Below, piece after piece: positions 46,880 to 57,300 of a stretch of 64,000 nucleotides of DNA. The DNA comes from Persicaria tinctoria (taxonomy: Eukaryota > Streptophyta > Magnoliopsida > Caryophyllales > Polygonaceae): the NCBI GenBank assembly GCA_037127255.1, contig JBANSL010000005.1:84821160-84885159 (forward strand), given 5' to 3'. Each line of letters opens with the position of its first letter. The stretch's first letter is position 1. The position numbers and the translations under genes were made by a program. The notes beneath the pieces were generated by a model. The model did not search any database. It was not told the origin of the DNA and saw only the letters and a program-made list of their open reading frames with translations.

Positions 46880-47700
46880 GGTCAACGTCTGCATTTGGTG
46901 ACAGTTTTTTGGTGACAACTGTATATATTTTTTCGGTGACAATTATTGTGATAATTATTTTGGTGACAGTTGACTTTTTTGGTGACATTTTATTTTTTCC
47001 TACTGAAATTTAACGAAATTCTTTTCTGGTACTAGTGAACATTGTCACCAACCTATTGTCATAAATTACAGAACATTGTCATCAACTAAAGAACATTGTC
47101 ACCAATTTTTTGTCGCCTACTATAAAATATTATCACCACCAATTTTCACCAACTACATATTGTCACCAACTACAAAATATTATCACACTGTCATCAAATT
47201 ATTTTTACCAACAAGTGAAAAATGTCACCAAACATTGTCACAAACCAATTGTCACCAACTACAAAACATTGCCACAAATCTATTATCCCTAAACAGAGAA
47301 CATTATCACCACCCTCTATTGACACCAATCTACTTTAGTAATCTGTTGTCACCAACAATAAAGTAGTGTCATCAACCTATTGTCACCAAAATATTGTTTC
47401 AACAAATATTTGTCATCTAGACCATATAATCACAAAAAAAAAACACTATCACCACTCTATTCTCACTAACTACAAAACATTGTCACCATATTCTTTTCTC
47501 AAACGTATCATCACCAACAACAAAACATTGTCACCACTCTATTGTCACTAATAACAAAACATTGTCACCACCTTATCGTCACTAACAACAAAACATTGTC
47601 ACCACCCTATTGTCACTAACCTCTTGTTAGTAATCTATTGTCACCAACGATATAACAGTGTCACTGACCTATTGTCACCAACTAGAATCTCCAATGTCGT
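46880..47700. repeat. Degenerate GTCACCAA minisatellite
   Basis: About 40 irregular units of the type ATTGTCACCAACTACAAAAC, with spacings from about 12 to 40 bases, fill the left half of the MULE-like element. They begin as their complement-like TTGGTGACA form near 46905-46990. Open frames here only read the repeat (THR/ASN/HIS-rich). Confidence 0.85.
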
Positions 47701-48239
47701 TACCCCACAAACCTATATGCTAGATTTGAACAATAAGCTGCCACTAGTCATCACTCATTGCTGCATAAACTTGATATATGTAATGTGCATGACATATGCT
47801 TCCTTCAAAAACACTCGTCGATAATCACAAATCTTGATGCCAAAAAGAGAAAAGAAAAATTGAGGATTTAGTCTTTCAATTCAAGTTTCGATTTTCTTAT
47901 CTGCTATCACAAGTGAGCAATTATCACCTAATGCCAACCACCAATACAAAGCCAACCAAACCTTTCCAGCACTGTAGAACAGTTCAGCTAATATACAATA
48001 ATCTTCCAGCAATTATTTGTTACACCAAAAACATGATTCTTCAACTACTGCATTGAGCTAGGCTTTATAATATGAAAATACCTTATCGAATTTCATGTCT
48101 CACCTCCTTCCAATTTCATAGCCAACAATTAAACGAAAAACAAATCAATCAAGCATCAAAAGAAGAAAATACAAAAGCACAATAAATTGTAAATTAAGAA
48201 TGATGACAAAAGAAGACAGTAGATTTTACAAGAACCATT

Positions 48240-48784
48240 ACAGTGCCATGAAATTAACAGCACTTACTCGCCCCTCTATCAAGTCCTGAAGTCCAATGCT
48301 AACCACAGTGCATCCAATGGCATTCGCATAGTTGAGGTCTTCCAAATCAAACGATCACCGACGCGTCGCTCCTTGTCGCGTCTGGCTGCCTCTCCCACTC
48401 GCTGTCATCCCACGTGTCGGAGCCAACACTAGCAATCACCGGAGCAGCCCCTTCTTGAGATCAAAGTCGTTGCCTCCTCCTGGCCTCGAATCGCCCAAGC
48501 TGGCCGAATCTGGAGTCAATATCGAAGGTGGAATCAAAGCCCATACGCAACCGACACTCCTTTCCTCCTCCCACCTTGGAGCAGCGACTATTGTCGCCAT
48601 CACTGTAGTCGATGGAGCCCTAACGGAGCCGCTTGCGCCGACGATCAGAGGGAGACTACGCCGACGATGCGTTAGGAAGAGGACGCCGAAAGAAGATCGG
48701 AACGTAGAGGAACAAGAGAACAAAGAAGAGCGAGAAGACAGATGGACGGGCGTTCAATTAGATCTGAACAATAGGAAGACCTAA
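48240..48784. other. GC-rich gene-like piece inside the MULE-like element
   Basis: This stretch is far richer in GC than the rest of the element. A plus-strand frame of 150 codons (48332-48784) and a minus-strand one of 95 codons (48723-48436) overlap; neither shows a known domain. On the minus strand the order is a pyrimidine-rich CTTCTTT/CTCTTG leader, then GATGGCGACAATAGTCG, which resembles a 5' leader and first exon. A captured host-gene fragment is my preferred reading, with low confidence. Confidence 0.35.
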
Positions 48785-49559
48785 AAATTAAAAGAGGGGT
48801 GTTTTGGGTATTATGAAGATATTATAGACCCTTATCTAATTACAAAATAAAAATGAACATTTACCTAATTTTAGGTTCTAAATGGACATCTCACCAAAAT
48901 TTTCCGAATTTTGTTAATGAAAATTATAACAAAAGAAATCTAGTATACTCAGCATACTAAAGTGGGTGATTAATTTTATTGTTCCAAAATTTTGGTTTGA
49001 ATCAAATTTTGAATACTTAGTATACCCAAACACGGACTCATGGCGGTTTATACTCTAGCTATCCTTTTAAAAAAAAATGAAAAAATATATATAAAGTGGT
49101 GTAAGAATTTTATTAATGAAAAGTATAGCAAAAGAACTCCAGTATATTCAGCTTATTAATAAAAATGATTTGGGGAAACCAACAAAGTGGATGATTTATA
49201 TTTTTCCAAAATGAAAATTTGAATATATGTTGTGACACGCTTCAATATGCCATGTGGAACTTAGTCATCTCGACCCTGCTCCCACCTAAGTATGGATTGT
49301 GCTTCAATAATTTAAAATTTACTCCTTGAATTGGTAAATAAGTTATAATTTACTGAGTATAATTTATACTGCTACGGAGTACATGTTAAATTTGTTTTAA
49401 ATTCTACAACCATCGCATTGGGCCTTATAAAATGGGCTACCTCCATTGGGCCCAGGAGGTGGTCTACATATGGAGATGAAGCCCATTAACAACTCAACTT
49501 AATCAAGTCGCGGTTAGCTTCGGCACAAGCTGAGAGAGCTTACTTCAATCTTCTAAGCA

Positions 49560-50270
49560 AGAATTTGGTAATCATTTCAGTCTTTATCAGTAAGCATAAA
49601 ATTATTCTAGTTAAAAAAATTGATATTTTATAGAATTTTTTGAAGCTTATGCAAAGACTTGGACGATAAGTATATACAAGTCCTATCAGGTTTATTTATA
49701 GGGTTTGCTTCTATAGCGGTAGGAATAATATATAGCCATGACCAGATGGCCGTAGTTGTCATCTATCACAAACTGATGACAAATGACTTTGTGTTCCAAA
49801 GAAACGCCATGGCAGATCTTGGGCATGCATCAAATGTCGATCAGAGCTCACAATGGAGATTTCAACTTCGCCTTTCGGTGTGGACACTGCCCGGCCCTGG
49901 CAGCAGAGCTGTGATGGGCTGTCCTCCATGGCCTCCGGATTGCAAAGGAAATGGGAGTGACTAGCATAGTTTTGGAGACGGACTGCACCTCCGTGTGTGA
50001 CATGCTGAATCAAGAAGGTGACAGAGTTTATGCCCATCAGCAGCTGGCCATCCGTTGTAGGGAGCTGCTGAACAACAACTCAAGGGACTATAAAATCCGC
50101 CATGTCAACCGAAGAGCAAACGTTACAGCGGACACTTTGGCAAAGATGGGAGTGAGCTTATATGAGCCATTCACCCAATTTCCTACGGTTCCAAATAGCA
50201 ATATTGATTCTGTGTACTCACCCACTCATGGTGGGACTATCAGCTACGCTTCATCAATAAAATTAAAGGG
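49560..50270 (+). pseudogene. LINE RNase H fragment
   Basis: The plus strand reads CGHCPALAAEL, a TGA stop, then AVLHGLRIAKEMGVTS, VLETDCTSVCDMLN and IRHVNRRANVTADTLAKMG. This is the RNase H domain that ends plant LINE ORF2 proteins. It is broken by at least one stop and shift and lacks all upstream domains. It sits in the 3' flank of F-box gene 3 and is absent from the flank of gene 4. Confidence 0.75.
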
Positions 50271-50378
50271 GGTTAGCCCTCTTTCATGATGCATATATTG
50301 CAATAATGAAATCCAAATATAGTTAAAATCTGTGTCAAGTGAAAAAGAAAAGACATTTTACATCCAAATGTAACACAG

Positions 50379-51773
50379 TTACTTTGCATAAGACGGAAAC
50401 CAAGCAGAGATCTTCCTAATTCCTGCGGTTGAAGATGAATTGCGGTCTGCTGCTGCTGCCCCATGAAAAGGAGACGACCATGGATTCAACGAAATAGGAA
50501 CCACGGCTAAGGTGAAAGCCCATTCTGCTTTAACTTTTAGATCCACACTTACCTTTTCAGCACTCGCGAGATGATGAGCAAACACTTTGTTCTTGTAAGC
50601 AGATAACCAACAAAAGAACTCGGCATTTAGAGGGTCCGGAGCAACCAGGAGCCTGCACTCTCCCAACAAGCTTGGGTCCCACTGTGGACTGATAGGACAC
50701 CTATTCTGCAGGCACCACTCTCTCTTGTCTTCATAGTCCACTAACCGCCACACACACAGCCTCCAATCACCATCACCACAGTCCTCTATATCACCAAACT
50801 CGAGTGAGCCTTGCAGACCCAAACGAATCAGATTCACACCCGAGTTCATCAACTTCTTACCTGATCTATCAGGCAACTGAATGCAGCCGAATCCTTCAGG
50901 GCTGTCATAGGGATCATAAGTCACTACAGTCCTTGTTCTCCAGTCAAAGTAATGCAAGATACCTTTGTAGGTTAATAGTTGTGGGGAATAATCTATTGTC
51001 ACCGCAGTAGGACATCTTATTCGTTCCTTGCGAGTCCATCTCCCATTATCCGAAGAGAAGATGTCAATCTTAGCAAATTTGAAGGAATTAAGAGTATCTG
51101 GACGGTCGCTGCAGATGAATTGAATACACACAACTTTGTATGTAACACTGTCTTGACTATCGCCTACTCGTTGGGGAGCACGCGTGGCAAGACCACACGC
51201 CCATTGATAATCGGGAAGGTTCAAGGTAGGCAGCCTTACAGATTGGTTGGTGAGCGGGTTGAAGACACAGATTTGAAATTTTTCATATTGTAACAAACTT
51301 AATAGGAGTCCATCGCTTGAAGACTTTATGCTGTAATTTTCGCCAACCTCTATGCTAAAATTTTCGCCAGGTCGGTAAAAGGCGTCGACAAGGAGAGAGG
51401 GTGGAGCATCATCCTCCGTAGGAAGGCCAATAGAATCTATGTATTGGTAATTGGCGAAGCCATCACCGAATTTCGGATACAACAGTGCCGATAGGTGACA
51501 CAGAGAGGACGATGATTGAAGATAATTAAGGCCGAATTTGGGGTCGGAGATGAGGGAATTGAATTGCTTTGAGACGCAATTGCATCTGAAGAGAGGTTTG
51601 ATGTGCAATCTGTACAGAATTTCAACTAATATCTCTTTTGGGAGATCATCCAAGGCTGCATATATAATTAAATATTTCAACAAATTCAAGTAATTTATTT
51701 GTTCTTCCGCAAAGATTCCAATTCAAAGATGAATAATTGAACAAAGATACGTACCTGAAATCGTCCCTTCCAT
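50379..51773 (-). CDS. F-box protein with F-box-associated domain (gene 3), two exons
   Basis: Exon 1 is 51773-51755 (ATGGAAGGGACGATTTCAG) and exon 2 is 51655-50379. The intron has GT/AG borders (CAG|GTACGT, ATATATGCAG|CC) and the join gives MEGTISALDDLPKEI, 431 residues. A longer single-exon frame starting with MNLLKYL is only the 3' part of the intron. The F-box covers about residues 8-48 (LVEILYRLHIKPLFRCNCVSK, DPKFG); the FBA body shows CVFNPLTNQSVRLPTLNL and ends with ISLNPWSSPFHG and IRKISAWFPSYAK. It is a likely SCF substrate adaptor with unknown target. Nearest relative: gene 4. The single-exon genes 1 and 2 are more distant members of the same family. Confidence 0.9.
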
Positions 51774-52590
51774 CTCCACTGGTTGGTTTGTGTGTTGACG
51801 AAAATAAAACCCTAGGTCAGGGATGGAGGTTCTTCATCTATTTAAATGTGAAGTCATCCAAACGCCTTCGCAAATTTGTAACCCAAGGGTTGGAAATTGG
51901 GAACAAATATTTATTGTTTTAAAAGAAAATCCACAAAAAAATGAGTAATGGGGTGGATATGAAAAAAACGAGTAATGGATATGAGACTATGAGTGAAGAT
52001 TTTTCACCCAGGTCAATAATTATCCAATAACTCAAACTAGTAATTGGGTATTTGGGGGTGACAAAAGATATCCGAAATAGGGGAGTTGGTGTTCGTTGCA
52101 ATACGGAAAACACAGGGGTCGGACTGAGAGGAACTGGTGGAGGCTGGGGCTGGGCGCTTGAGTTGTGCATCGAAAGGGGGATGTGGAGGATATGGCCGGA
52201 GTGTTGGATTGAATTGATCGAGGGTTTTGTGTTGGATTCCAAAGTTTAACTAAACGTTGTGATTAATAAATAGAAACAAGTTTATTATGATTACTTATTT
52301 CTATTTTGTGCTACTGTTGTAGAATGGAGGACAAGATATTGTTGAGAATTCTTTGCACTCATCGATTTGAAGTGCTAGTTGCATATCGTTTAATATACAC
52401 ATTCTACTAACATCAGATTGCTTATTGTTGTTCGTGTGCTGGTAATTTTCTTTGGTCAACTTTAGACTTTGGATGAGTTTGTTTGAGAGCAAGATTCAAT
52501 TAACTTAGTCACTAGATAATGTAGTAAAATCTTTTTAAATTATATTCATTAAATAAGCTTTAAGATGAATCTTCATGTGTTAATTTCATT
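51774..52590. other. Upstream region of F-box gene 3, no other gene
   Basis: Contains the 5' leader of gene 3 and non-coding sequence. Short open frames near 51919-52249 show no domain character. Confidence 0.5.
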
Positions 52591-52594
52591 GAAT

Positions 52595-53090
52595 TTCGAC
52601 GAGTCCTTGACTCCCTCACCTTATCTCGGATACTACATACCCTTATCTTATCGCAGATAACCTCAATATTCCTGATCTTGTCGAATCTAGTAAATCCACT
52701 CATCCAACTGATCATCCTCATCTTTGCTACCATTAGCTTATATATGCTCGATCATGTGCCTTTGTAACCACTCAACACTCAGCCCCATACATCATTACAG
52801 GTCTAACCACCACTTTGTAGAATTTTTCCTTAAGCTTTGGGGGCACTTTCCTATCACACAAACCTCATGGCACAATCCTCCACTTCTGCCATTCCATTAT
52901 TTCCATATGATTCTAATGTCGGATATCCATATCGACACCTCTGTCATTTTGCATCACCGACCACAAGCACTTGAAACTATCTCTTCTCAGTACAACATCC
53001 TCACCAACCATCACGTCTTGATCGATCCCCACCTCCATCTTTTCCGAACCCGAACTACAAATATTCTATCTTTGTTTATAAAATAAAATT
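52595..53090 (-). pseudogene. RTE-clade LINE relic (C-terminal part)
   Basis: On the minus strand, broken by stops, one reads FKCLWSVMQNDRGVDMDI, then GLCDRKVPPKLKEKFYK, VVVRPVMMYGAEC and KMRMISWMSGFTRFDKIRN. These are the typical last segments of plant RTE-type reverse transcriptase ORFs (cf. YGAECWA). It is a different clade from the L1-type LINEs elsewhere in the window, and clearly old. Confidence 0.75.
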
Positions 53091-53640
53091 TATGTATTTA
53101 ATAATGTAGTTGACATGGAGTGAGATATATCTTTCCACGTATTTTACCGACATAATATATATTATTGTGCCTCAAAATATAGAATAATATCTATTATTTT
53201 ATATAAACAAATGATATTTCATAAGATCGATAAAAGATAAGTGTAAATAAAAGATAAAATTACTTGTGAACAAATAAAGGAAATATAAAGTATGTAAAAA
53301 AAAAGAGTGATATAAATATTTGTTAATACATTTAGAAAAATTGAGCTAGTGAGCTAGCACCGACCTGTCAACCCGACGGGTCTGATCTGACCCGTGGCCA
53401 CGCCTACCCTAGATAAGAGCTTCGATATATGAAAGAAGATGAAAAAGTGGATGAGGTAGAATGTTATCTAATTTTGAATCAAAAAAGAATGTTATCTAAT
53501 TGACGTACATATGGATTAATGGACGTTTCTAGTTTATAATTAATTTTTTATAATATAAAATGAATAAACTTGGTATTATTATTTAAGATGTTTTATAACA
53601 TGAAATTAGTATTTACTCCGTAGGACATTGTATAATATAT
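53091..53640. other. AT-rich intergenic
   Basis: No gene seen. A short GC-richer piece at 53345-53415 (GACCTGTCAACCCGACGGGT) could be the remnant of another CGGGT-rich element. Confidence 0.4.
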
Positions 53641-54080
53641 AGTAGTATATGAAAATAAGAAAAACTTAGTATTAGTATTTAATATTTTTTTATAATATGA
53701 AATTATTATTTAATGTAGTTAATAATGTGGATGTGTATTTGGGTGATGGATTGTATTTTTTTTTATTTTTTTTATTTTTAGTAAATAAAATAAATGAGAA
53801 GTAGTGGGATAAGTAATATGATGATTTGTCGCAACCAACAAGGTAACAATGTACAATACAGAGTATATGAAAATGAAAAAAAATTAGTATTAATATTTAA
53901 TAATTTTTCTAATATAAAATTAGTGTTTAATGTAGTCAATAATATGGTTGTGTATTTGGATGGTAGATTGTAATTTTTTTTTTTTTGGTAAATTAAATAA
54001 ATAAGTAGTGGGATAAATAGTGACGTATGTAGTGGGATAAGAAATAAAATGATTTGAGAAAATCAACAAAGTGGATGATT
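53641..54080. repeat. Tandem repeat, about 224-bp period, two copies
   Basis: Units begin at TATATGAAAAT near 53645 and 53869. Both contain TTAGTATTA(A/G)TATTTAA, ATTTAATGTAGT(T/C)AATAATNTGG, GTGTATTTGG and AAGTAGTGGGATAA. A partial third unit may lie at 53550-53640. Confidence 0.75.
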
Positions 54081-54370
54081 TTTATTGATCTAGGATGAAA
54101 AAATTGAATATAATTTGTAATTTATATACATGTTAAATTTGTTTTAAATTCTACAACCGTCGCATTTAGGCTTATAGAATGGGTTACCTCCATTGGGCCT
54201 AGGACACTTGGGCCTGGATATACATGTTAAATCATATTTACTATTCAGCCAGGCAATGCAAACATGCCGAAACGATCCCTACAAACGATCATATATTGCA
54301 ATAATGAATTTTCTTTTTGGTGAGAAAAGCTGGAGGCATAGTATTAGAATAAAAGGAAGGCCAGAGGGAG

Positions 54371-57300
54371 TTACTGGACGACCCGGAGGCGCGGCTTAGC
54401 CACCCCTAACGCATCATCCAGTAGCAGCCTAGATCCATCAACAGGGACAGAGTTCAACACAGCAAAACCAAGCGGAAAAGAAAGAGCAAAATGGGAAAGA
54501 AAATCAGCAACGCAGTTGCCTTCGCGGAGGGTGTGACGGAACTGGATAGACCAGTTCCTACTAAGGAAGCCTTGGCAAGCGAGCACCAGGCTGGCACTAG
54601 GGTGGGTCGGACACACCACCTTCTTAATCAGGTTCAACGCAACTTCCGAATCGGACTCGCAAACCACCTTCTTGTAACCACGCATCCAGGCCATATCAAG
54701 GCCTTTGGCAATCGCCCAGAGCTCGGCATTGGTCACGGAGCAGGCACCAATGTTGTGGGTGAAGCCCACCAGCCAGGCTCCATGTTCGTCGCGGATCACA
54801 CTGCCCGCCGAGGCCGCACCATCACCCCTGACAGCTCCGTCAGTGTTGAGCTTAACCCATCCACTGGTGGGCGGCATCCAGCATAAATTCGCAGGTTTTC
54901 TGGCCTTCGTCTGAACAGCAGCAAGCACCTTCTTCCTAGCGATGTTGTGCTCCTTAGCCAGACACAAGCAACGAGCAGCCGTGACCGGCTCCCTTTTGAT
55001 ATCCTTGAAGATCTCTTGGTTCCTTCTCAGCCAGAAGCACCACAAAGCCACGGCAAAAAAGGAGCACCACTCCACGCCGTCTTCCATGCCCTTGTCGAGG
55101 ACGTTTCTCCGTATCCATGAGGAAAAAGGCAGCGTAAAGAAATCCGCCCTCTTCCTAGCTCCTCGAACCTGCATCCAGAAACCGTTAGCAACACCACAGT
55201 CCCTGAATAAGTGTAGGAGTGTCTCACAATGCAAGTGGCAGCAAGGGCAAAGGTCAGAGTTATCTATATGTCGTCGGAAGAGCTCGCTATTCGTCAAGAT
55301 TCCACCTTTAGCTGATGTCCAAATGAAAGTTCTAATTCTCTCATTGACGTCGAGTCTCCAGATGCTCCTAAAGAAAGTTCTATCCATGGATGGGGTCACA
55401 TCCACCCTCCTCAATAAGGCGTAGCTGGAGCGAGCAGTATAAATTCCGTTACCACTAGCAGGCCACCCCACCACATCCTCCCTGTCGGACACAACCGCAG
55501 CTGCAATCTTCAGTACGGTGGACGCGGGAAGGAGGGCGGCGAAGCAATTCCATCTCCACCCAGACTCAGCATCCCACATGTCAGAAATTGTAGTATGCTC
55601 GCTATTCAAAGGTTGTCCCAGCGTAGCAAGGGAGGCCAAAGGTTCACTCCCAATCCAGAGGTCCGACCAAAACCGGATGTTCTGGCCATTGCCCAGGCAT
55701 CTCCGAGTATTGGGTTTGAGTATCTCATCCACCGCTTTCACAATGCCTTTCCAAACGTGGGAGGCTGCTGCCGACTTGCCCAAGGCCTTGCCGATATACT
55801 TGCTGAACAGTACATCAGTCCACAAGCCCTTGTCATCATGCATTAACCTCCAACCAAGCTTCGCCACTAAAGATAAATTCAGGCCCTTCATCCTTCTTAT
55901 GCCCAACCCTCCCAGCTCCTTAGGCCGCGTGATCTCGTCCCAGCACACTTTGTGAAGTCGCCGCCCTTCCGGGGATGAATTCCAAACAAAGTTCCTACAT
56001 GCCTTCTCGATTTTATTACAAGTATTCTCCGGGAGGATCAGGGTGGACATCGTGTAAACCGGTATTGTAGACAGAACATTTCTGGCGAGTGTTACCCTCC
56101 CCGCAAAACTGAGCAGCGACGACTTCCAACCTGCAAGTTTAGAGGCAAATTTGTCGAAGATGGAGGAGAATGTACCTTGGTTAATTCTCTTGTGAAGAAT
56201 AGGGATGCCGAGATAATGGCCCAGGTCCCTCGACGCCTCAATGTTGCTTTCCACTTGGATTCTCTCGCGAAGTTCCCTCTTCACATTGTTAGAGACGAAG
56301 ACTTTAGACTTTAGGAGGCTCACCTTTTGTCCGGAGCTATTACAAAAGGTCTCAAGGCACCCCCGGATAACCTTAACTTGGGCAATAGACGCTTCGGCAA
56401 ACAGAAGTATGTTGTCCGCGAAAAAGAGATGAGACAGCTTATGCCCGCCCCTAGCTATACCAATCGGTTTCCATTCCCCAATTTCGACCGACTCGGCAAT
56501 GATATGACTGAGCCTCTCCATGCACAGGATGAATATGTAAGGCGATATGGGATCACCTTGACGGATGCCACGGGTCGGGATGAACTGGTCGGTAACTTCC
56601 CCATTCCACAGGATTTGCAATCTTGGAGTCCGGATACACTCCATCACCCACCTTATCAGAGCTGGAGGCAAGTTAGCCCGGGCCAACGTGTCCTCGATGA
56701 AATCCCAGTTTAATCTGTCATTGGCCTTTTCAAGATCCAGCTTCAAACACATCCAACCTTTAGCCCCTTTCTTCCGTCTCATGGAATGGACTACCTCTTG
56801 AGCAACCACTATATTATCCGAAATGAGCCTTCCGGGTATGAAACTCCCTTGCGTTGGCCCAAAAAGGCACTCCATATGTGGCTTTAGGCGATTCACCAAG
56901 ATCTTGGTGATGGCCTTGTAGATCACGTTGCAAAGACCGATCGGGCGAAATTGATGAATCGTTTCAGGTTTACCGACTTTGGGAAGAAGGGTGATAAGGG
57001 TGTCGTTAACTCCAATAGGGAGTTTAGAAGTGCAGAAGAATCTCTTAATGAAATCAATCATAGAACAGCCGACGTCCTCCCAGCATTTGTTGAAGAACAC
57101 AACCTGGAACCCATCGATACCCGGAGCTTTGTAAGCGCCCAACTGGCTAAACGCTTTCCTGATCTCAGTACTAGACACCGTCGAGCAGAGGTCATTCTGC
57201 TCCTGTTCCGAGAGCAGGGGAAAGGCAGAGGGCACATCCCCAAGGCAAGGGTCCTTTCCGTCATCCGTGTAAAGATCTTTAAAATAGGTAAGAGCCATCC

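Larger units (their letters stand above)
46698..48905. mobile_element. MULE-like non-autonomous element with 9-bp target duplication
   Basis: A 2208-bp element between GAATTTTAT (46689-46697) and GAATTTTGT (48906-48914). The ends are inverted repeats: left GGTTAAATTTGGTGAATATC, right read inward GGAAAATTTTGGTGAGATGT, and similarity continues for about 100 bp (AATTA(A/G)GTAAATGT(C/T)CA). The 9-bp duplication and long arms fit a Mutator-like element. No transposase is seen. The interior has a minisatellite-like region and a GC-rich, gene-like piece, which makes a Pack-MULE plausible. An uninterrupted version of the target (GTAAGAATTTTATTAATGAA) exists at 49104-49123. Confidence 0.75.
49140..51930. 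repeat. Segmental duplication block B, copy 1 (F-box gene 3)
   Basis: Aligns with 54041-62140. Anchors are CAACAAAGTGGATGATTT, ACATGTTAAATTTGTTTTAA, TACCTCCATTGGGCC, CATATATTGCAATAATGAA, the F-box gene itself and GTGAAGTCATCCAA. The copies differ by a LINE fragment here (about 49560-50270) and a 6-kb LINE in copy 2. Confidence 0.85.

Noticed and set aside
46880..47700. CRISPR-like spaced repeats
   Set aside because: The GTCACCAA units vary in length and spacing, spacers are not of constant size, and the setting is a plant nuclear transposon.
48332..48784. Independent host gene of 150 codons
   Set aside because: It overlaps an antisense frame, lies inside a MULE-like element and shows no domain. 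It is described as possible captured sequence instead.
51656..51689. Start of F-box gene 3 at MNLLKYL
   Set aside because: These codons fall in the intron: an AG acceptor (ATATATGCAG) lies right after them, and the spliced exon 1 gives a start matching the arrangement in gene 4.
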